A stretch of DNA of 64,000 nucleotides from Streptomyces sp. Edi2 (GTDB lineage: Bacteria > Actinomycetota > Actinomycetes > Streptomycetales > Streptomycetaceae), in NCBI RefSeq assembly GCF_040253635.1, contig NZ_JBEJGX010000003.1:8395501-8459500 (forward strand). The letters are read 5' to 3'. The position numbers and the translations under genes are program-made. Below are positions 19,095-27,735 of this stretch, in pieces. Under the pieces are notes generated by a model. That model saw nothing but the letters and a program-made list of their open reading frames with translations. It had not been told where the DNA came from and did not search any database. Each line of letters begins with the position of its first letter. Within the stretch, counting starts at the first letter, position 1.

Positions 19095-20750
19095 ATGAGC
19101 GAGCCCCTTTCCCACCAGGCCCGGAAGCACCCTTCCCGGCCCCGCACCGTCCTGCTGCGCGGCGGTGAGGTGCACAGCCCCGCGGACCCCTTCGCCACCG
19201 CCATGGTCGTGGAAGGCGACCGCATCGCCTGGGTCGGGGAGGAGGGCGCGGCCGACTCCTTCGCCGAGGGCGTGGACGAGATCATTCCGCTCGACGGTGC
19301 GCTCGTCACTCCCGCGTTCACGGACGCACATGTGCACACCACGGCGACCGGCCTCGCGCTCACCGGTCTCGATCTGGTCGGGGCCGGCACCCTGTCCGAC
19401 GCACTCGCCCGGATCCGCGCCTACGCGGACGCGCGCCCGGCGGACCGCATTCTGCTCGGACACGGCTGGGACGCCGGCATCTGGCCGGAGGGACGCCCGC
19501 CCTCCCGCGCCGAGCTGGACGAGGCCACCGGTGGCCGCCCGCTCTATCTCACCCGGGTCGACGTGCACTCCGCCGTCGTGACCACGGCGCTGCTGGACCT
19601 GGTCCCCGGCATCCGCGACCGGGACGGGTTCCACGACGGTGCCCCGCTGACCGGCGCCGCCCATCACGCGGTGCGCAAGGCCGCTTACGCCACCGTCACC
19701 CCCGCCCAGCGGGCCGAGGCCCAGGCCGCGGCGCTCGCCCGTGCCGCCTCGCTCGGTATCGGCAGCGTCCACGAGTGCGCCGGTCCGGACATCTCCGGCG
19801 AGGACGACTTCACGGGGCTGCTCGCCCTGGCCCGGGAAGGCAACGGCCCCCGCGTCATCGGCTACTGGGCCGAGCTGATCGCATCCGCAAAGGATGCGGA
19901 GCGGATCCGTGAACTCGGTGCCCTCGGCGCCGCGGGCGATCTGTTCGCCGACGGCTCGCTCGGCTCCCACACCGCCCATCTGCACGCCCCCTACGCCGAC
20001 GCAGGCCACACCGGCACCCCCCAGCTCGAGTCCGAGGCCGTCGCCGCCCATGTCGCCGCCTGCACCGAGGCCGGGCTCCAGGCGGGTTTCCACGCCATCG
20101 GCGACGCCGCCCTCACCGCCGTCGTGGCCGGTGTACGCGCCGCCGCCGACCGGATCGGCCTCGACCGGGTCCGCGCCGCCCGGCATCGCGTCGAACACGC
20201 CGAAATGCTCACCGAGCACACCCTCGCCGGCTTCGCCGACCTGGCCCTGACCGCCTCCGTCCAGCCCGCCTTCGACGCGGCCTGGGGCGGCGCGGACGGC
20301 ATGTACGCCGCCCGCCTGGGCGCCGACCGGGCCCGCACGCTCAACCCGTATGCCGCGCTGCTCAAGGCCGGTGTCCCGCTCGCGCTCGGGTCCGACAGCC
20401 CGGTCACCCCGCTCGATCCCTGGGGCACGGTGCGCGCCGCCGTCTTCCACCGCACCCGCGCCCACGGCATCTCCGCCCGCGCCGCGTTCACCGCCCACAC
20501 TCGCGGCGGCTGGCGCGCCATCGGCCGGGACGACGCGGGCGTCCTGGTGCCCGGAGCCCCCGCCGACTACGCGGTCTGGCGCACCGGCGACCTGATCGTC
20601 CAGGCCCCCGACGAGCGGGTGCAGCGCTGGTCCACCGACCCCCGTTCCGGCACCCCCGGCCTGCCCGATCTCACCCCCGGCAACGACCTCCCGGTATGCC
20701 TGACCACGGTCGTCGGCGGGCGAAAGGTCTTCGGGCCGCCGAACGAGTGA
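19095..20750 (+). CDS. Amidohydrolase (YtcJ-like)
   Basis: A 551-aa metal-dependent hydrolase of the amidohydrolase-3 group. The first metal site is DAHVH (residues 77-81); later sites are in LFADGSLGSHTAHL, GFHAIGDAALT, HRVEHAEML and LGSDSPVTPLDPW. Family members hydrolyse N-acyl or cyclic amides but the YtcJ branch is mostly uncharacterised. The protein is cytoplasmic, without signal sequence. No good ribosome-binding site precedes the ATG. It follows the Lrp-type regulator by 57 bp, which fits a role in amino-acid derivative use. A second member of the same family is at 61232-62947. Confidence 0.88.
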   Translation: MSEPLSHQARKHPSRPRTVLLRGGEVHSPADPFATAMVVEGDRIAWVGEEGAADSFAEGVDEIIPLDGALVTPAFTDAHVHTTATGLALTGLDLVGAGTLSDALARIRAYADARPADRILLGHGWDAGIWPEGRPPSRAELDEATGGRPLYLTRVDVHSAVVTTALLDLVPGIRDRDGFHDGAPLTGAAHHAVRKAAYATVTPAQRAEAQAAALARAASLGIGSVHECAGPDISGEDDFTGLLALAREGNGPRVIGYWAELIASAKDAERIRELGALGAAGDLFADGSLGSHTAHLHAPYADAGHTGTPQLESEAVAAHVAACTEAGLQAGFHAIGDAALTAVVAGVRAAADRIGLDRVRAARHRVEHAEMLTEHTLAGFADLALTASVQPAFDAAWGGADGMYAARLGADRARTLNPYAALLKAGVPLALGSDSPVTPLDPWGTVRAAVFHRTRAHGISARAAFTAHTRGGWRAIGRDDAGVLVPGAPADYAVWRTGDLIVQAPDERVQRWSTDPRSGTPGLPDLTPGNDLPVCLTTVVGGRKVFGPPNE

Positions 20751-20753
20751 CAT

Positions 20754-21311
20754 CGCGCGGGCAGGTACCGGCGGGGGCTGCGCCTGCCGCTCCTTGCCTC
20801 ACTTGGGGGCGCTCGCGGCTGACCTGGGGCGACGCGAAACGACGCAGGTGCAGCACCTGTTGACAGCAGACGGTCGGCGGCCGGTAGGTTCGGCCGAGTC
20901 CACCACCAGGACGTCCGACCGGGAGACCTCCGCGCAGTCGTCGAACGCAGCTGGGCCATGGGGTGGTGCGCCACTGGGCACACCGCCACTGGGAGCCAGG
21001 TCCAGCACCAGCGGCACGGGACAACGGAGTGTTTCGGCTGGATGGGGGTCCCTCCCTGCTCCGTGGGAGCTTGGGGGAAGGTGCGACCCGGGTGGGGCCC
21101 GGACGCTCAGTAGACAACGGCTTTCGGTCGACCCGCAGCCAGCGGGTCCCAGGTCGGCCCGAAGGGCGCCGGGCCCCTATCCGCACCGCGGCAGCCCGTC
21201 CGCACTCCCCGTGGTGCGTCTTTCACCTTTTGTGCACCCCATATCCGCAATCCCGGCCTCCCGATGTACGGTCAGCTCACCACCGCACGACCTGCAGGAA
21301 GGCCCGCGACC
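20754..21311. other. 560-bp region before lnt with interspersed repeat
   Basis: No supported gene. A minus-strand frame at 20799-21017 has a curious RCCTCVVSRRPRSAASAPK end but no ribosome-binding site. The right half contains the interspersed palindromic element at 21044-21081. Confidence 0.4.
21044..21081. repeat. Streptomyces interspersed palindromic element
   Basis: GGGGGTCCCTCCCTGCTCCG followed by TGGGAGCTTGGGGGAAGG has the form of the short GGGGGTCCCCCC...AGCTTGGGGGA elements scattered between genes in many Streptomyces genomes. The arms can form a hairpin. Confidence 0.65.
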
Positions 21312-22985
21312 GTGCCATCGGGTTCCGACACCACCGAAGAAGCCGTCAGCGGCACCGCGCCCGACGGCCAGGTGCCGCGCGCCGGGACGGGCTCCACCGC
21401 CGCGCCCGCGCGCCCCGGGCGGGCGCGGCGCCTCGCCGCCCTGATCCGCCGGGAGACGCTGCGTACCGGCCTTGCGGCCGTCTTCGGCATCGCACTCGGC
21501 CTGGCCTTCCCGCCGTACGACCTGTGGCCGCTGTCCGTGGTGGCCGTCGCCGCGCTGTCGCTGCTGACCCGCGGCCGCACCGCCCGCCAGGGCGCCTGGA
21601 CGGGCTTCGCGTTCGGGCTGCCGTTCTTCCTGATCCTGCTGAAGTGGCTGCATGTCGTCGGCTGGGACGCCGTGTTCGGCCTCTCGGTCGCCGAAACGCT
21701 CTTCCTGACGCTGCTGGGCGCGGCGCTCGCCGTGACCTCCCGGCTGCCGGGCGGGCCGCTGTGGGCCGCCTGCCTCTGGGTCGCCGAGGAATGGGCCCGC
21801 GACCGGTTGCCGTTCGGCGGCTTCCCCTGGGGCCGGCTCGCTTTCGCCAACACCGGCTCGCCGTTCACCCCGCTCGCCGCGCTCGGCGGCGCCCCGCTGG
21901 TGACCTTCGCCGTGGCGCTGGCCGGCGCGCTGCTCGCCGTATGTGCCGCCACCCTCTGGCAGCTGCGTGGCAACGGATCGCTGCGCCGGGCCGTCCCGGC
22001 CCTGGAGGCGTTCGGGCTCGCCGCGGCGGTCACCCTGGCCGGCGCCGTGGTGCCCGTACCCACGAAGGCCGACGACACCGCTGATATCGCTGTCGTCCAG
22101 GGCAACGTCCAGCAGCCCGGCATGGACTTCCTGGGCCGCCCCATGATGATCACCGACAACCACGCCACGGCCACCGAAAAGCTCGCCGCCGACGTCAAGG
22201 CCGGCCGGGCCAGGAAGCCGGACCTGGTCATCTGGCCGGAGAACTCCTCCGACCTCGACCCGTACAAATACCCCCAGGCCTACGACCGGATTGACGAGGC
22301 CGTGAAGGCCATCGGCGTGCCCGTCCTCGTCGGCGCCCTGATCGACCACCCCTCCAAGAAGGGCTATGTCTTCAACGAGGGCATCGTCTGGGACCCGAAG
22401 AAGGGGCCGGGCGCCTCCTACACCAAGCAGCACCCCGTGCCGTTCGGCGAGTACGTGCCGTTCCGGGAACAGCTCAGCAAGATCATCACGCGTTTCCAGC
22501 GGGTGCCCCGCGACTTCTACCCCGGCGACCACACCGGCGTGCTCCACGTCGGCCCCGCCCGGCTCGGCGATGTCATCTGCTTCGAGGTCGCCTACGACCA
22601 GATCGTGCACGACACCGTCGACGCGGGCGCCCGCGCGCTGGTCATCCAGACCAACAACGCCACCTACGGCCGCTCCGGCCAGCCCGAGCAGCAGCTGGCG
22701 ATGTCCAAGCTGCGCGCCGTCGAACACGGCCGGGCCGTGGTCACCGCGGCCACCAGCGGGATCAGCGCCGTGGTCGCCCCGGACGGCAAGATCACCCACC
22801 GGATTCCCGAGTTCACCCAGGGCGTGGTCTCCGCACGGATTCCGCTCCGGGACGAAACGACGCTCGCCGACCGCGTCGGTGCCGCTCCCGAGTGGGTGCT
22901 CGCTATCGTTGGGCTTCTGTCCTGCGCCGGCGCGGTGGTTGCAGGCCGGCGCGGGCGAACGAAGGACGAGAAGGGGCAGCAGTGA
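21312..22985 (+). CDS. lnt: Apolipoprotein N-acyltransferase
   Basis: A 557-aa membrane enzyme that N-acylates the terminal cysteine of lipoproteins. An N-terminal set of about six membrane helices precedes a periplasmic-type nitrilase domain. The catalytic triad is readable: Glu in VIWPENSSD, Lys in YTKQHPVPFGEYVPF and Cys in VICFEVAY; a C-terminal membrane helix (WVLAIVGLLSCAGAVVAG) closes the protein. I prefer the GTG at 21312 with AGGAAGG nine bases upstream over the ATG at 21264, which has none. It overlaps the mannosyltransferase gene by GTGA. In mycobacteria these two activities are fused in one protein. Confidence 0.95.
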   Translation: MPSGSDTTEEAVSGTAPDGQVPRAGTGSTAAPARPGRARRLAALIRRETLRTGLAAVFGIALGLAFPPYDLWPLSVVAVAALSLLTRGRTARQGAWTGFAFGLPFFLILLKWLHVVGWDAVFGLSVAETLFLTLLGAALAVTSRLPGGPLWAACLWVAEEWARDRLPFGGFPWGRLAFANTGSPFTPLAALGGAPLVTFAVALAGALLAVCAATLWQLRGNGSLRRAVPALEAFGLAAAVTLAGAVVPVPTKADDTADIAVVQGNVQQPGMDFLGRPMMITDNHATATEKLAADVKAGRARKPDLVIWPENSSDLDPYKYPQAYDRIDEAVKAIGVPVLVGALIDHPSKKGYVFNEGIVWDPKKGPGASYTKQHPVPFGEYVPFREQLSKIITRFQRVPRDFYPGDHTGVLHVGPARLGDVICFEVAYDQIVHDTVDAGARALVIQTNNATYGRSGQPEQQLAMSKLRAVEHGRAVVTAATSGISAVVAPDGKITHRIPEFTQGVVSARIPLRDETTLADRVGAAPEWVLAIVGLLSCAGAVVAGRRGRTKDEKGQQ

Positions 22986-23737
22986 CAGACGGGCAGCGGC
23001 AGTACGGTCCGCTCGGCACCACGTTGGTGATCATTCCGACGTACAACGAGGCGGAGAACATCAAGCCGATCGTCTCGCGGGTGCGGTCCGCCGTCCCCAC
23101 GGCACATGTCCTCGTCGCGGACGACAACAGTCCTGACGGCACCGGCAAGTTCGCCGACGAACTGGCCGCCGCCGACGAGCAGGTCCACGTCCTGCACCGC
23201 AAGGGCAAGGAAGGCCTCGGCGCCGCCTACCTCGCGGGCTTCCGCTGGGGGATCGACCACGGCTACGACGTGCTGGTCGAGATGGACGCCGACGGCTCCC
23301 ACCAGCCCGAGGAGCTGCCGCGGCTGCTGACCGCCCTCAAGGGCGCCGATCTCGTCCTCGGATCGCGCTGGGTGCCCGGCGGCCGCACCGTCAACTGGCC
23401 CACGTACCGGCGGCTCATCTCCCGCGGGGGCAGTACGTACTCGCGGCTGGTGCTGGACCTGCCGCTGCGCGACATCACCGGCGGTTTCCGGGCCTTTCGC
23501 GCGGAGGCGCTCAAAGGGCTGGGCCTGGATGACGTGGCCTCCCAGGGCTACTGCTTCCAGGTCGACCTCGCCCGCCGTGCCGTGCAGGCCGGCTATCACG
23601 TCGTCGAGGTGCCGATCACCTTCGTCGAGCGGGAGCTGGGCGACAGCAAGATGAGCCGCGACATCGTCGTGGAGGCCCTGTGGCGGGTCACGGCCTGGGG
23701 CGTCGGCTCCCGGGTGGACAAGATCCGCGGCCGCTGA
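22982..23737 (+). CDS. ppm1: Polyprenol-phosphate mannosyltransferase
   Basis: A 251-aa GT2 glycosyltransferase that moves mannose from GDP-mannose to polyprenyl phosphate, giving the donor for protein O-mannosylation. It shows TTLVIIPTYNEAENI, VADDNSPDGTG, the DAD motif in VEMDADGSHQPEELPRL, GSRWVPGG and the acceptor-site ITGGFRAF; the C-terminal VVEVPITFVERELGDSKMS is typical. There are no membrane helices, so it works at the inner face of the membrane. The GTG start overlaps the lnt stop, giving tight coupling and probably a membrane complex equivalent to the fused mycobacterial Ppm1. Confidence 0.95.
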   Translation: MTDGQRQYGPLGTTLVIIPTYNEAENIKPIVSRVRSAVPTAHVLVADDNSPDGTGKFADELAAADEQVHVLHRKGKEGLGAAYLAGFRWGIDHGYDVLVEMDADGSHQPEELPRLLTALKGADLVLGSRWVPGGRTVNWPTYRRLISRGGSTYSRLVLDLPLRDITGGFRAFRAEALKGLGLDDVASQGYCFQVDLARRAVQAGYHVVEVPITFVERELGDSKMSRDIVVEALWRVTAWGVGSRVDKIRGR

Positions 23738-23876
23738 CGCCGGAGCCCGCTGACGTCGAGGTCGGCTGACGGCGGGTCCGGCTGACGTTGTGGCCGCTGT
23801 GCCGGGCCGCCCCGAGATGATCCATGCAGCGCGACCCTCGCGGAGTGGGGCGGCAGGGGCCAGGCACACTTGAGGC

Positions 23877-24521
23877 ATGACGTTCGGAGTCACGCCACCG
23901 CCGAGTTCCCGCCCGCCCCAGCGCTCGCGCGCCCGCCGGTTCGTCCCCTTGGGCATCGCCGCCTGGATGGTGCTGGAGATCTGGCTGCTGACGGTGGTCG
24001 CCGGGGCCACCAACGGACTGACGGTCTTTCTTCTGCTGGTCGCCGGAGTGATCATCGGCGGTTATGTGGTCAAGCGGGCCGGCCGCCGCGCCTGGCGCAA
24101 CCTCACCGAGAGCCTGCAGACCACCGGTGGCCCGGCGGCTCCCGGCAACCCGGCCGCGTCCGGCAACGGCGCCTCGGGCAACGGCAAACCCGGCGACGGC
24201 ACAACTGGTGGCAAGTCCGGCAGCGGCAAACGAGGCAGCGGCAATACGCTCCCGATGGCCGGCGGGCTGTTGCTGATGATCCCCGGTCTGGTGTCCGATG
24301 CCTTGGGGCTGCTCTGCCTCTTCCCGCCGACCGGGAAGCTGATCCAGCGCCGTGCCGAAAAGCTGCTGAACCGGCGGGCGGGCTACGCCCAGGAGTCGTT
24401 CGGCAATGCCTTCCAGCAGGCCCGGATGCACCGGCCCGACGGCAAGGTCGTCCAGGGAGAGGTCATCCACGAGGACGAGCCATCTTCCCCGCGCCGTCAG
24501 GACCCGCCGCTGACCGGCTGA
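23877..24521 (+). CDS. fxsA: FxsA-family membrane protein
   Basis: A 214-aa membrane protein. Helices are visible at about residues 22-42 (FVPLGIAAWMVLEIWLLTVV), 46-65 (GLTVFLLLVAGVIIGGYVV) and 125-148 (PMAGGLLLMIPGLVSDALGLL), the last carrying the P-G-L-x-S/T-D motif of FxsA. Between helices two and three lies a 40-residue Gly/Ser/Asn low-complexity insert with GNGASGNGKPGDG-like units that E. coli FxsA lacks. The C-terminus is polar and ends with VVQGEVIHEDE. FxsA relatives influence phage exclusion in E. coli; the actinobacterial role is unknown. It ends at a strong bidirectional terminator shared with rbpA. Confidence 0.88.
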   Translation: MTFGVTPPPSSRPPQRSRARRFVPLGIAAWMVLEIWLLTVVAGATNGLTVFLLLVAGVIIGGYVVKRAGRRAWRNLTESLQTTGGPAAPGNPAASGNGASGNGKPGDGTTGGKSGSGKRGSGNTLPMAGGLLLMIPGLVSDALGLLCLFPPTGKLIQRRAEKLLNRRAGYAQESFGNAFQQARMHRPDGKVVQGEVIHEDEPSSPRRQDPPLTG

Positions 24522-24650
24522 GCGCACGCGGGCGCCCGATGCCGGGCGGACGACACCCGGCCGTGGGACGAGGCCCGGCCGTGGGACGACGTCCGGCGCG
24601 TGCACACACGGGATGCAGCCGCGCCGGGCGCATGCCGGTGCGGACGCAGC

Positions 24651-24691
24651 AAGGGCCGGGACCCCTGCACAGTGCAGTGGCCCCGGCCCTT
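24651..24691. terminator. Bidirectional terminator fxsA/rbpA
   Basis: AAGGGCCGGGACCCCTGCAC pairs with GTGCAGTGGCCCCGGCCCTT, nearly fully symmetric, between the converging genes. Confidence 0.85.
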
Positions 24692-24716
24692 CGTGCTGCT
24701 TGGCGCAGGTCCGTTG

Positions 24717-25094
24717 TCAGGCGGACTTGCGGTTGGTGTCGCGCGGATGCACGGCAATGTTCATGGTGCCGGAGCGCAGGACGGCCAGCCTTTCGGCCAG
24801 CACCTCCTCCAGCTCCTCGCGGGTGCGCCGCTCCATGAGCATGTCCCAGTGCGTACGCGCGGGCTTGCCCTTCTTTTCCTCAGGGCCATCGCCATCCACC
24901 AGAAGCGAAGGTGCACCACATACCTTGCACTCCCACTCCGGCGGAATCTCGGCCTCAACCGAGAACGGCATCTCGAATCGATGTCCGTTCTCGCATGCGT
25001 ACTCCACCGCCTGGCGCGGGGCCAGGTCGATGCCGCGGTCGGTCTCGTAGCTGGTCACCACGAGTCGCGTGCCGCGGAGAGCTCGCTCACTCAT
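24717..25094 (-). CDS. rbpA: RNA polymerase-binding protein RbpA
   Basis: A 125-aa actinobacterial transcription factor that binds RNA polymerase and the principal sigma factor and stabilises open complexes. It starts MSERALRGTRLVVTSYETDR, has the core domain with zinc-type residues YACENGHRFEMPF and WECKVCGAPS, the basic linker GPEEKKGKPARTHWDMLMERR, and the sigma-interacting helix TREELEEVLAERLAVLR. GGGAGG is nine bases before the ATG. A SigR-type promoter lies about 60 bp upstream, matching the thiol-stress control known for rbpA in S. coelicolor. Confidence 0.97.
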   Translation of the reverse strand: MSERALRGTRLVVTSYETDRGIDLAPRQAVEYACENGHRFEMPFSVEAEIPPEWECKVCGAPSLLVDGDGPEEKKGKPARTHWDMLMERRTREELEEVLAERLAVLRSGTMNIAVHPRDTNRKSA

Positions 25095-25155
25095 GAATCG
25101 TGCCTCCCGGGCTTGTCGCCCACAGGACAGGTGTCGCTGTCGTCGTCATCCGGTC

Positions 25156-25182
25156 AACGTCCGGTCGGCGGTGAAGATTCCC
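25156..25182 (-). promoter_or_regulatory. SigR-type promoter of rbpA
   Basis: On the minus strand GGGAAT (25177-25182) and GTT (25156-25158) are separated by exactly 18 bases, matching the SigR consensus GGAAT-N18-GTT. It would give a leader of about 55 bases before the rbpA start. Confidence 0.85.
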
Positions 25183-25302
25183 GTATTCGAAATTCGGGAC
25201 ATGCGCCCACCCGTCGCCCACCACCGCCCATGATGGAGGCGCTGTGCGCCGCTGCCTTCCTTCGTGCCGCCCCTTGTTGTACCCACCAGCGCCCGGTTTG
25301 TC

Positions 25303-25320
25303 ACATCTAGCAGCAGATGT
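25303..25320. promoter_or_regulatory. Short inverted repeat upstream of rbpA
   Basis: ACATCT and AGATGT are perfect 6-bp arms around AGCAGC, in the gap between rbpA and the transporter gene. Both genes point left, so it could serve rbpA's distal promoter region; the role is unproven. Confidence 0.3.
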
Positions 25321-25406
25321 CACCCAGCGCCATCCTTAGTTGAGCGCGCAGTAACGGTCCGCCTGGTGAGCCAAAGGCGTACACTACCGGCCCGCACCCC
25401 CTGGGG

Positions 25407-26789
25407 CTAAATCCGGTCAGGTACAGGATTTCCCGCCGCGGCGATCGCCCGTCCCACCGGCACCCTCGCCAACAGGACAAAACCGATCACAAAGAACGCC
25501 ACCAGGGACACGATCGCATCCCGGTAGCTCCCGGTGAGCTGATAGGTCACCCCGAACACCAGTGGTCCCAGCCAGCTCACGCCCCGGTCGCTCATCTCGT
25601 ACGCGGAAAAATATTCCGCTTCTTTGCCGCGCGGCACCAGATGGGAGAACAGCGAACGGGACAGCGCCTGGCTTCCGCCCAGGACCAGGCCGATGCCGGC
25701 GGCCAGCCCGAAGAACCACCCGGGCGCCTTCGCGGGCAGGAAGTAGCCGGCCGCGAGCGTCAGCACCCACGCCACCAGGGAGCCCAGGATCGTCCGCTGG
25801 GCGCCGTACCGTCCGGCCAGCCGTCCCATGAGCAGGGCGCCCGCCGCGGCCAGCACCTGGACCAGCAGGACCGCCACGATCAGCGTCGTCTGGTCCAGGC
25901 CGAGTTCCTCGGAGCCGTACACGGAGGCCTGGGTGATCACCGTCTGTACGCCGTCGTTGTAGACGAGATAGGCCAGGAGGAAGGCGAGGGTGAGGGGATG
26001 ACGGCGCATGTCGCGCAACGTCTCCCGCAGCTGCCGCCCTCCCCGGCCGAGCGTGGTGGCACCGGACCCGGCGGGCTCCTCGGCGGCGGCCGTCCGCCGC
26101 TCGCGCAGCCGGCGCAGCGGAATCACCGAGAACGCGCCCCACCACAGCCCCGCCGACGCCAGGCAGATGCGCACCGCGGTGCCCGTGGAGAGGCCGAAGG
26201 AGTCGTGTGCGCCGTAGAGCACCAGGTTGGCGATCAGGACCAGCGCTCCGGCCGCGTAGCCGAATGCCCAGCCGCGGGAGGAGACCGCGTCCCGTTCGTC
26301 GGGCCGGGCGATCTGCGGCAGGAAGGAGTTGTAGAGCATCATCGACACCACGAACGCCACATTCGCGAGGACCAGCAGCGCCCCGCCCAGCAGATAGCGG
26401 TCGCCGCCCAGGAAGAACATCCCCGTCGTCGCCGCGGCGCCCGCGTAGGCACAGCAGCCCAGCAGCGGCTTCTTCCGGCCGGTCCGGTCAGCCAGCGCCC
26501 CGGCGAGCGGCATGGCCAGCACGGACAGCAGCAGCGACGCGGACACCGCGTACGCATAGAAGGAGCCCGCGCGCACCGGAAGGCCCAGAGGGTGCACAAA
26601 GCCGTCCGCGTCCGCCGCGGCTTTCGCCACCGAGGTCAGATAAGGCCCCAGGAACACGGTCAGCACGGTCGTCGAATAGACGCTGTTGGCCCAGTCGTAC
26701 CAGTACCAGCCGCGTTGTTCACGGCGCCGGGCGGCCGCCTCGTCCCCGTCCTCGGCCGCGCCCCCGGCCACGGCTTGTGTGCGCTCCAT
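25407..26789 (-). CDS. UMF1-type MFS transporter
   Basis: A 460-aa polytopic protein of the UMF1/Atg22-like branch of the major facilitator superfamily. The N-terminal WYWYDWANSVYSTTVLTVFLGPYL is the family hallmark, followed by LADRTGRKKPLL (loop 2-3 motif) and, in the second half, LLAYLVYNDGVQTVITQASVYG and GGSQALSRSLFSHLVPRGKEAEYFSAYEM, all diagnostic. About 12 membrane helices can be drawn. I used the ATG at 26789 because the conserved domain begins shortly after; the ribosome-binding site (GGGGGTGGG) is not ideal. The substrate is unknown. It follows the GDPD gene in the same orientation with a 145-bp gap. Confidence 0.88.
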   Translation of the reverse strand: MERTQAVAGGAAEDGDEAAARRREQRGWYWYDWANSVYSTTVLTVFLGPYLTSVAKAAADADGFVHPLGLPVRAGSFYAYAVSASLLLSVLAMPLAGALADRTGRKKPLLGCCAYAGAAATTGMFFLGGDRYLLGGALLVLANVAFVVSMMLYNSFLPQIARPDERDAVSSRGWAFGYAAGALVLIANLVLYGAHDSFGLSTGTAVRICLASAGLWWGAFSVIPLRRLRERRTAAAEEPAGSGATTLGRGGRQLRETLRDMRRHPLTLAFLLAYLVYNDGVQTVITQASVYGSEELGLDQTTLIVAVLLVQVLAAAGALLMGRLAGRYGAQRTILGSLVAWVLTLAAGYFLPAKAPGWFFGLAAGIGLVLGGSQALSRSLFSHLVPRGKEAEYFSAYEMSDRGVSWLGPLVFGVTYQLTGSYRDAIVSLVAFFVIGFVLLARVPVGRAIAAAGNPVPDRI

Positions 26790-26897
26790 GCCCACCCCCG
26801 TCTTCCTGTCCCCGTTCACGGCGGCGGACGACGGCCGGCGGGCCCGGAACCGGGTGCGTCCGCATCCGCCGTCCGGCTCGCGACGCCCCTGGATCCC

Positions 26898-26966
26898 GCA
26901 CCCTCGCTCGGTCGGCACCGGCACCCCCACCCGGTCAGACCCAGCACCCTCGCTCGGTCAGCACCG
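26898..26966. repeat. 23-bp direct repeat at GDPD 3' end
   Basis: GCACCCTCGCTCGGTCGGCACCG (26898-26920) recurs with one mismatch at 26944-26966, where it encodes the C-terminal residues of the GDPD protein. It looks like a local duplication of the gene end. Confidence 0.6.
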
Positions 26967-27735
26967 TCCGCAGCGTCTCGATGTGGTCCGTCATGATGCC
27001 ATCCACCCCGAGGTCCAGGAGCGCCCTCATCCGGTCCGCGTCATTGACCGTCCAGACGTGGACCTGCATGCCCAGCGCGTGCGCGGCGCGCAGGAAGAGC
27101 GGATCGACGACGGGGAGGCCGGACTGCCGCTCGGGGACCTGGACGCAGACCGCGCTGCGCCGCACCGCCGCACCCAGCAGCCGGTCCAGCGGCAGCACCC
27201 CGCGGCCGTACGACCGCAGCCGCAGGCCGGCCACGCCGCGGGTGCCGAGCGAGGTCGCCATCCGGCGTCCGGCCAGCCGCTGGGCGCGGGCCACCCGGGC
27301 CTCCGAGAACGAGCCGACGCACACCCGGTCCCAGGCGTTCGTGCGGCGCAGCAGGGCGAGCAGCGGAGCGAGCGCGGCGTCGGCCTTGAGGTCGACGTTC
27401 CAGCGCGCCCCGGGGAACTCCTCCAGCAGCTCCTCGAAGAGCGGCAGCGGCTCGTGACCGCCGACGCGGGCCCGTCGTACGGCTCGCCAGGGGAGCTGTC
27501 CGATCGTGCCGCGGGAATCGGTGACGCGGTCGAGCGTCGCGTCGTGGAAGGCGACGAGCTCTCCGTCCGAGGTGGCATGCACATCGGTTTCCAGATAGCG
27601 GTAGCCGAGGCCGACCGCGCGGCGGAAGGCGGCGGCGGTGTTCTCCAGGCCCTCGGCCGCCCCGCCCCGGTGGGCGAAGGGGAGCGGCACGGGGTGGTCG
27701 AGATAGGTGTGGCGGGTGCGTATCGCTGGGGTCAC
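26935..27735 (-). CDS. Glycerophosphodiester phosphodiesterase
   Basis: A 266-aa GDPD enzyme hydrolysing glycerophosphodiesters to glycerol-3-phosphate and an alcohol. The catalytic and metal residues are visible: His/Arg/Glu/Asn in FAHRGGAAEGLENT, Glu and Asp in LETDVHAT, His and Asp in VAFHDATLDRVTD, then WNVDLKAD (where typical members have E.K) and VHVWTVND near the C-terminus. There is no signal peptide, so it is cytoplasmic. The GTG start at 27735 overlaps the stop of the upstream YczE gene by GTGA, showing coupled translation. Confidence 0.9.
   Translation of the reverse strand: MTPAIRTRHTYLDHPVPLPFAHRGGAAEGLENTAAAFRRAVGLGYRYLETDVHATSDGELVAFHDATLDRVTDSRGTIGQLPWRAVRRARVGGHEPLPLFEELLEEFPGARWNVDLKADAALAPLLALLRRTNAWDRVCVGSFSEARVARAQRLAGRRMATSLGTRGVAGLRLRSYGRGVLPLDRLLGAAVRRSAVCVQVPERQSGLPVVDPLFLRAAHALGMQVHVWTVNDADRMRALLDLGVDGIMTDHIETLRTVLTERGCWV

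Noticed and set aside
18153..20753. An 866-codon minus-strand frame opposite the Lrp and amidohydrolase genes.
   Set aside because: Valine/glycine-rich shadow of the true coding strand without any recognisable motif or start signal.
20799..21017. A 72-codon minus-strand frame upstream of lnt ending RCCTCVVSRRPRSAASAPK.
   Set aside because: No ribosome-binding site, odd composition, and it overlaps an interspersed-repeat region; not enough to call a gene.
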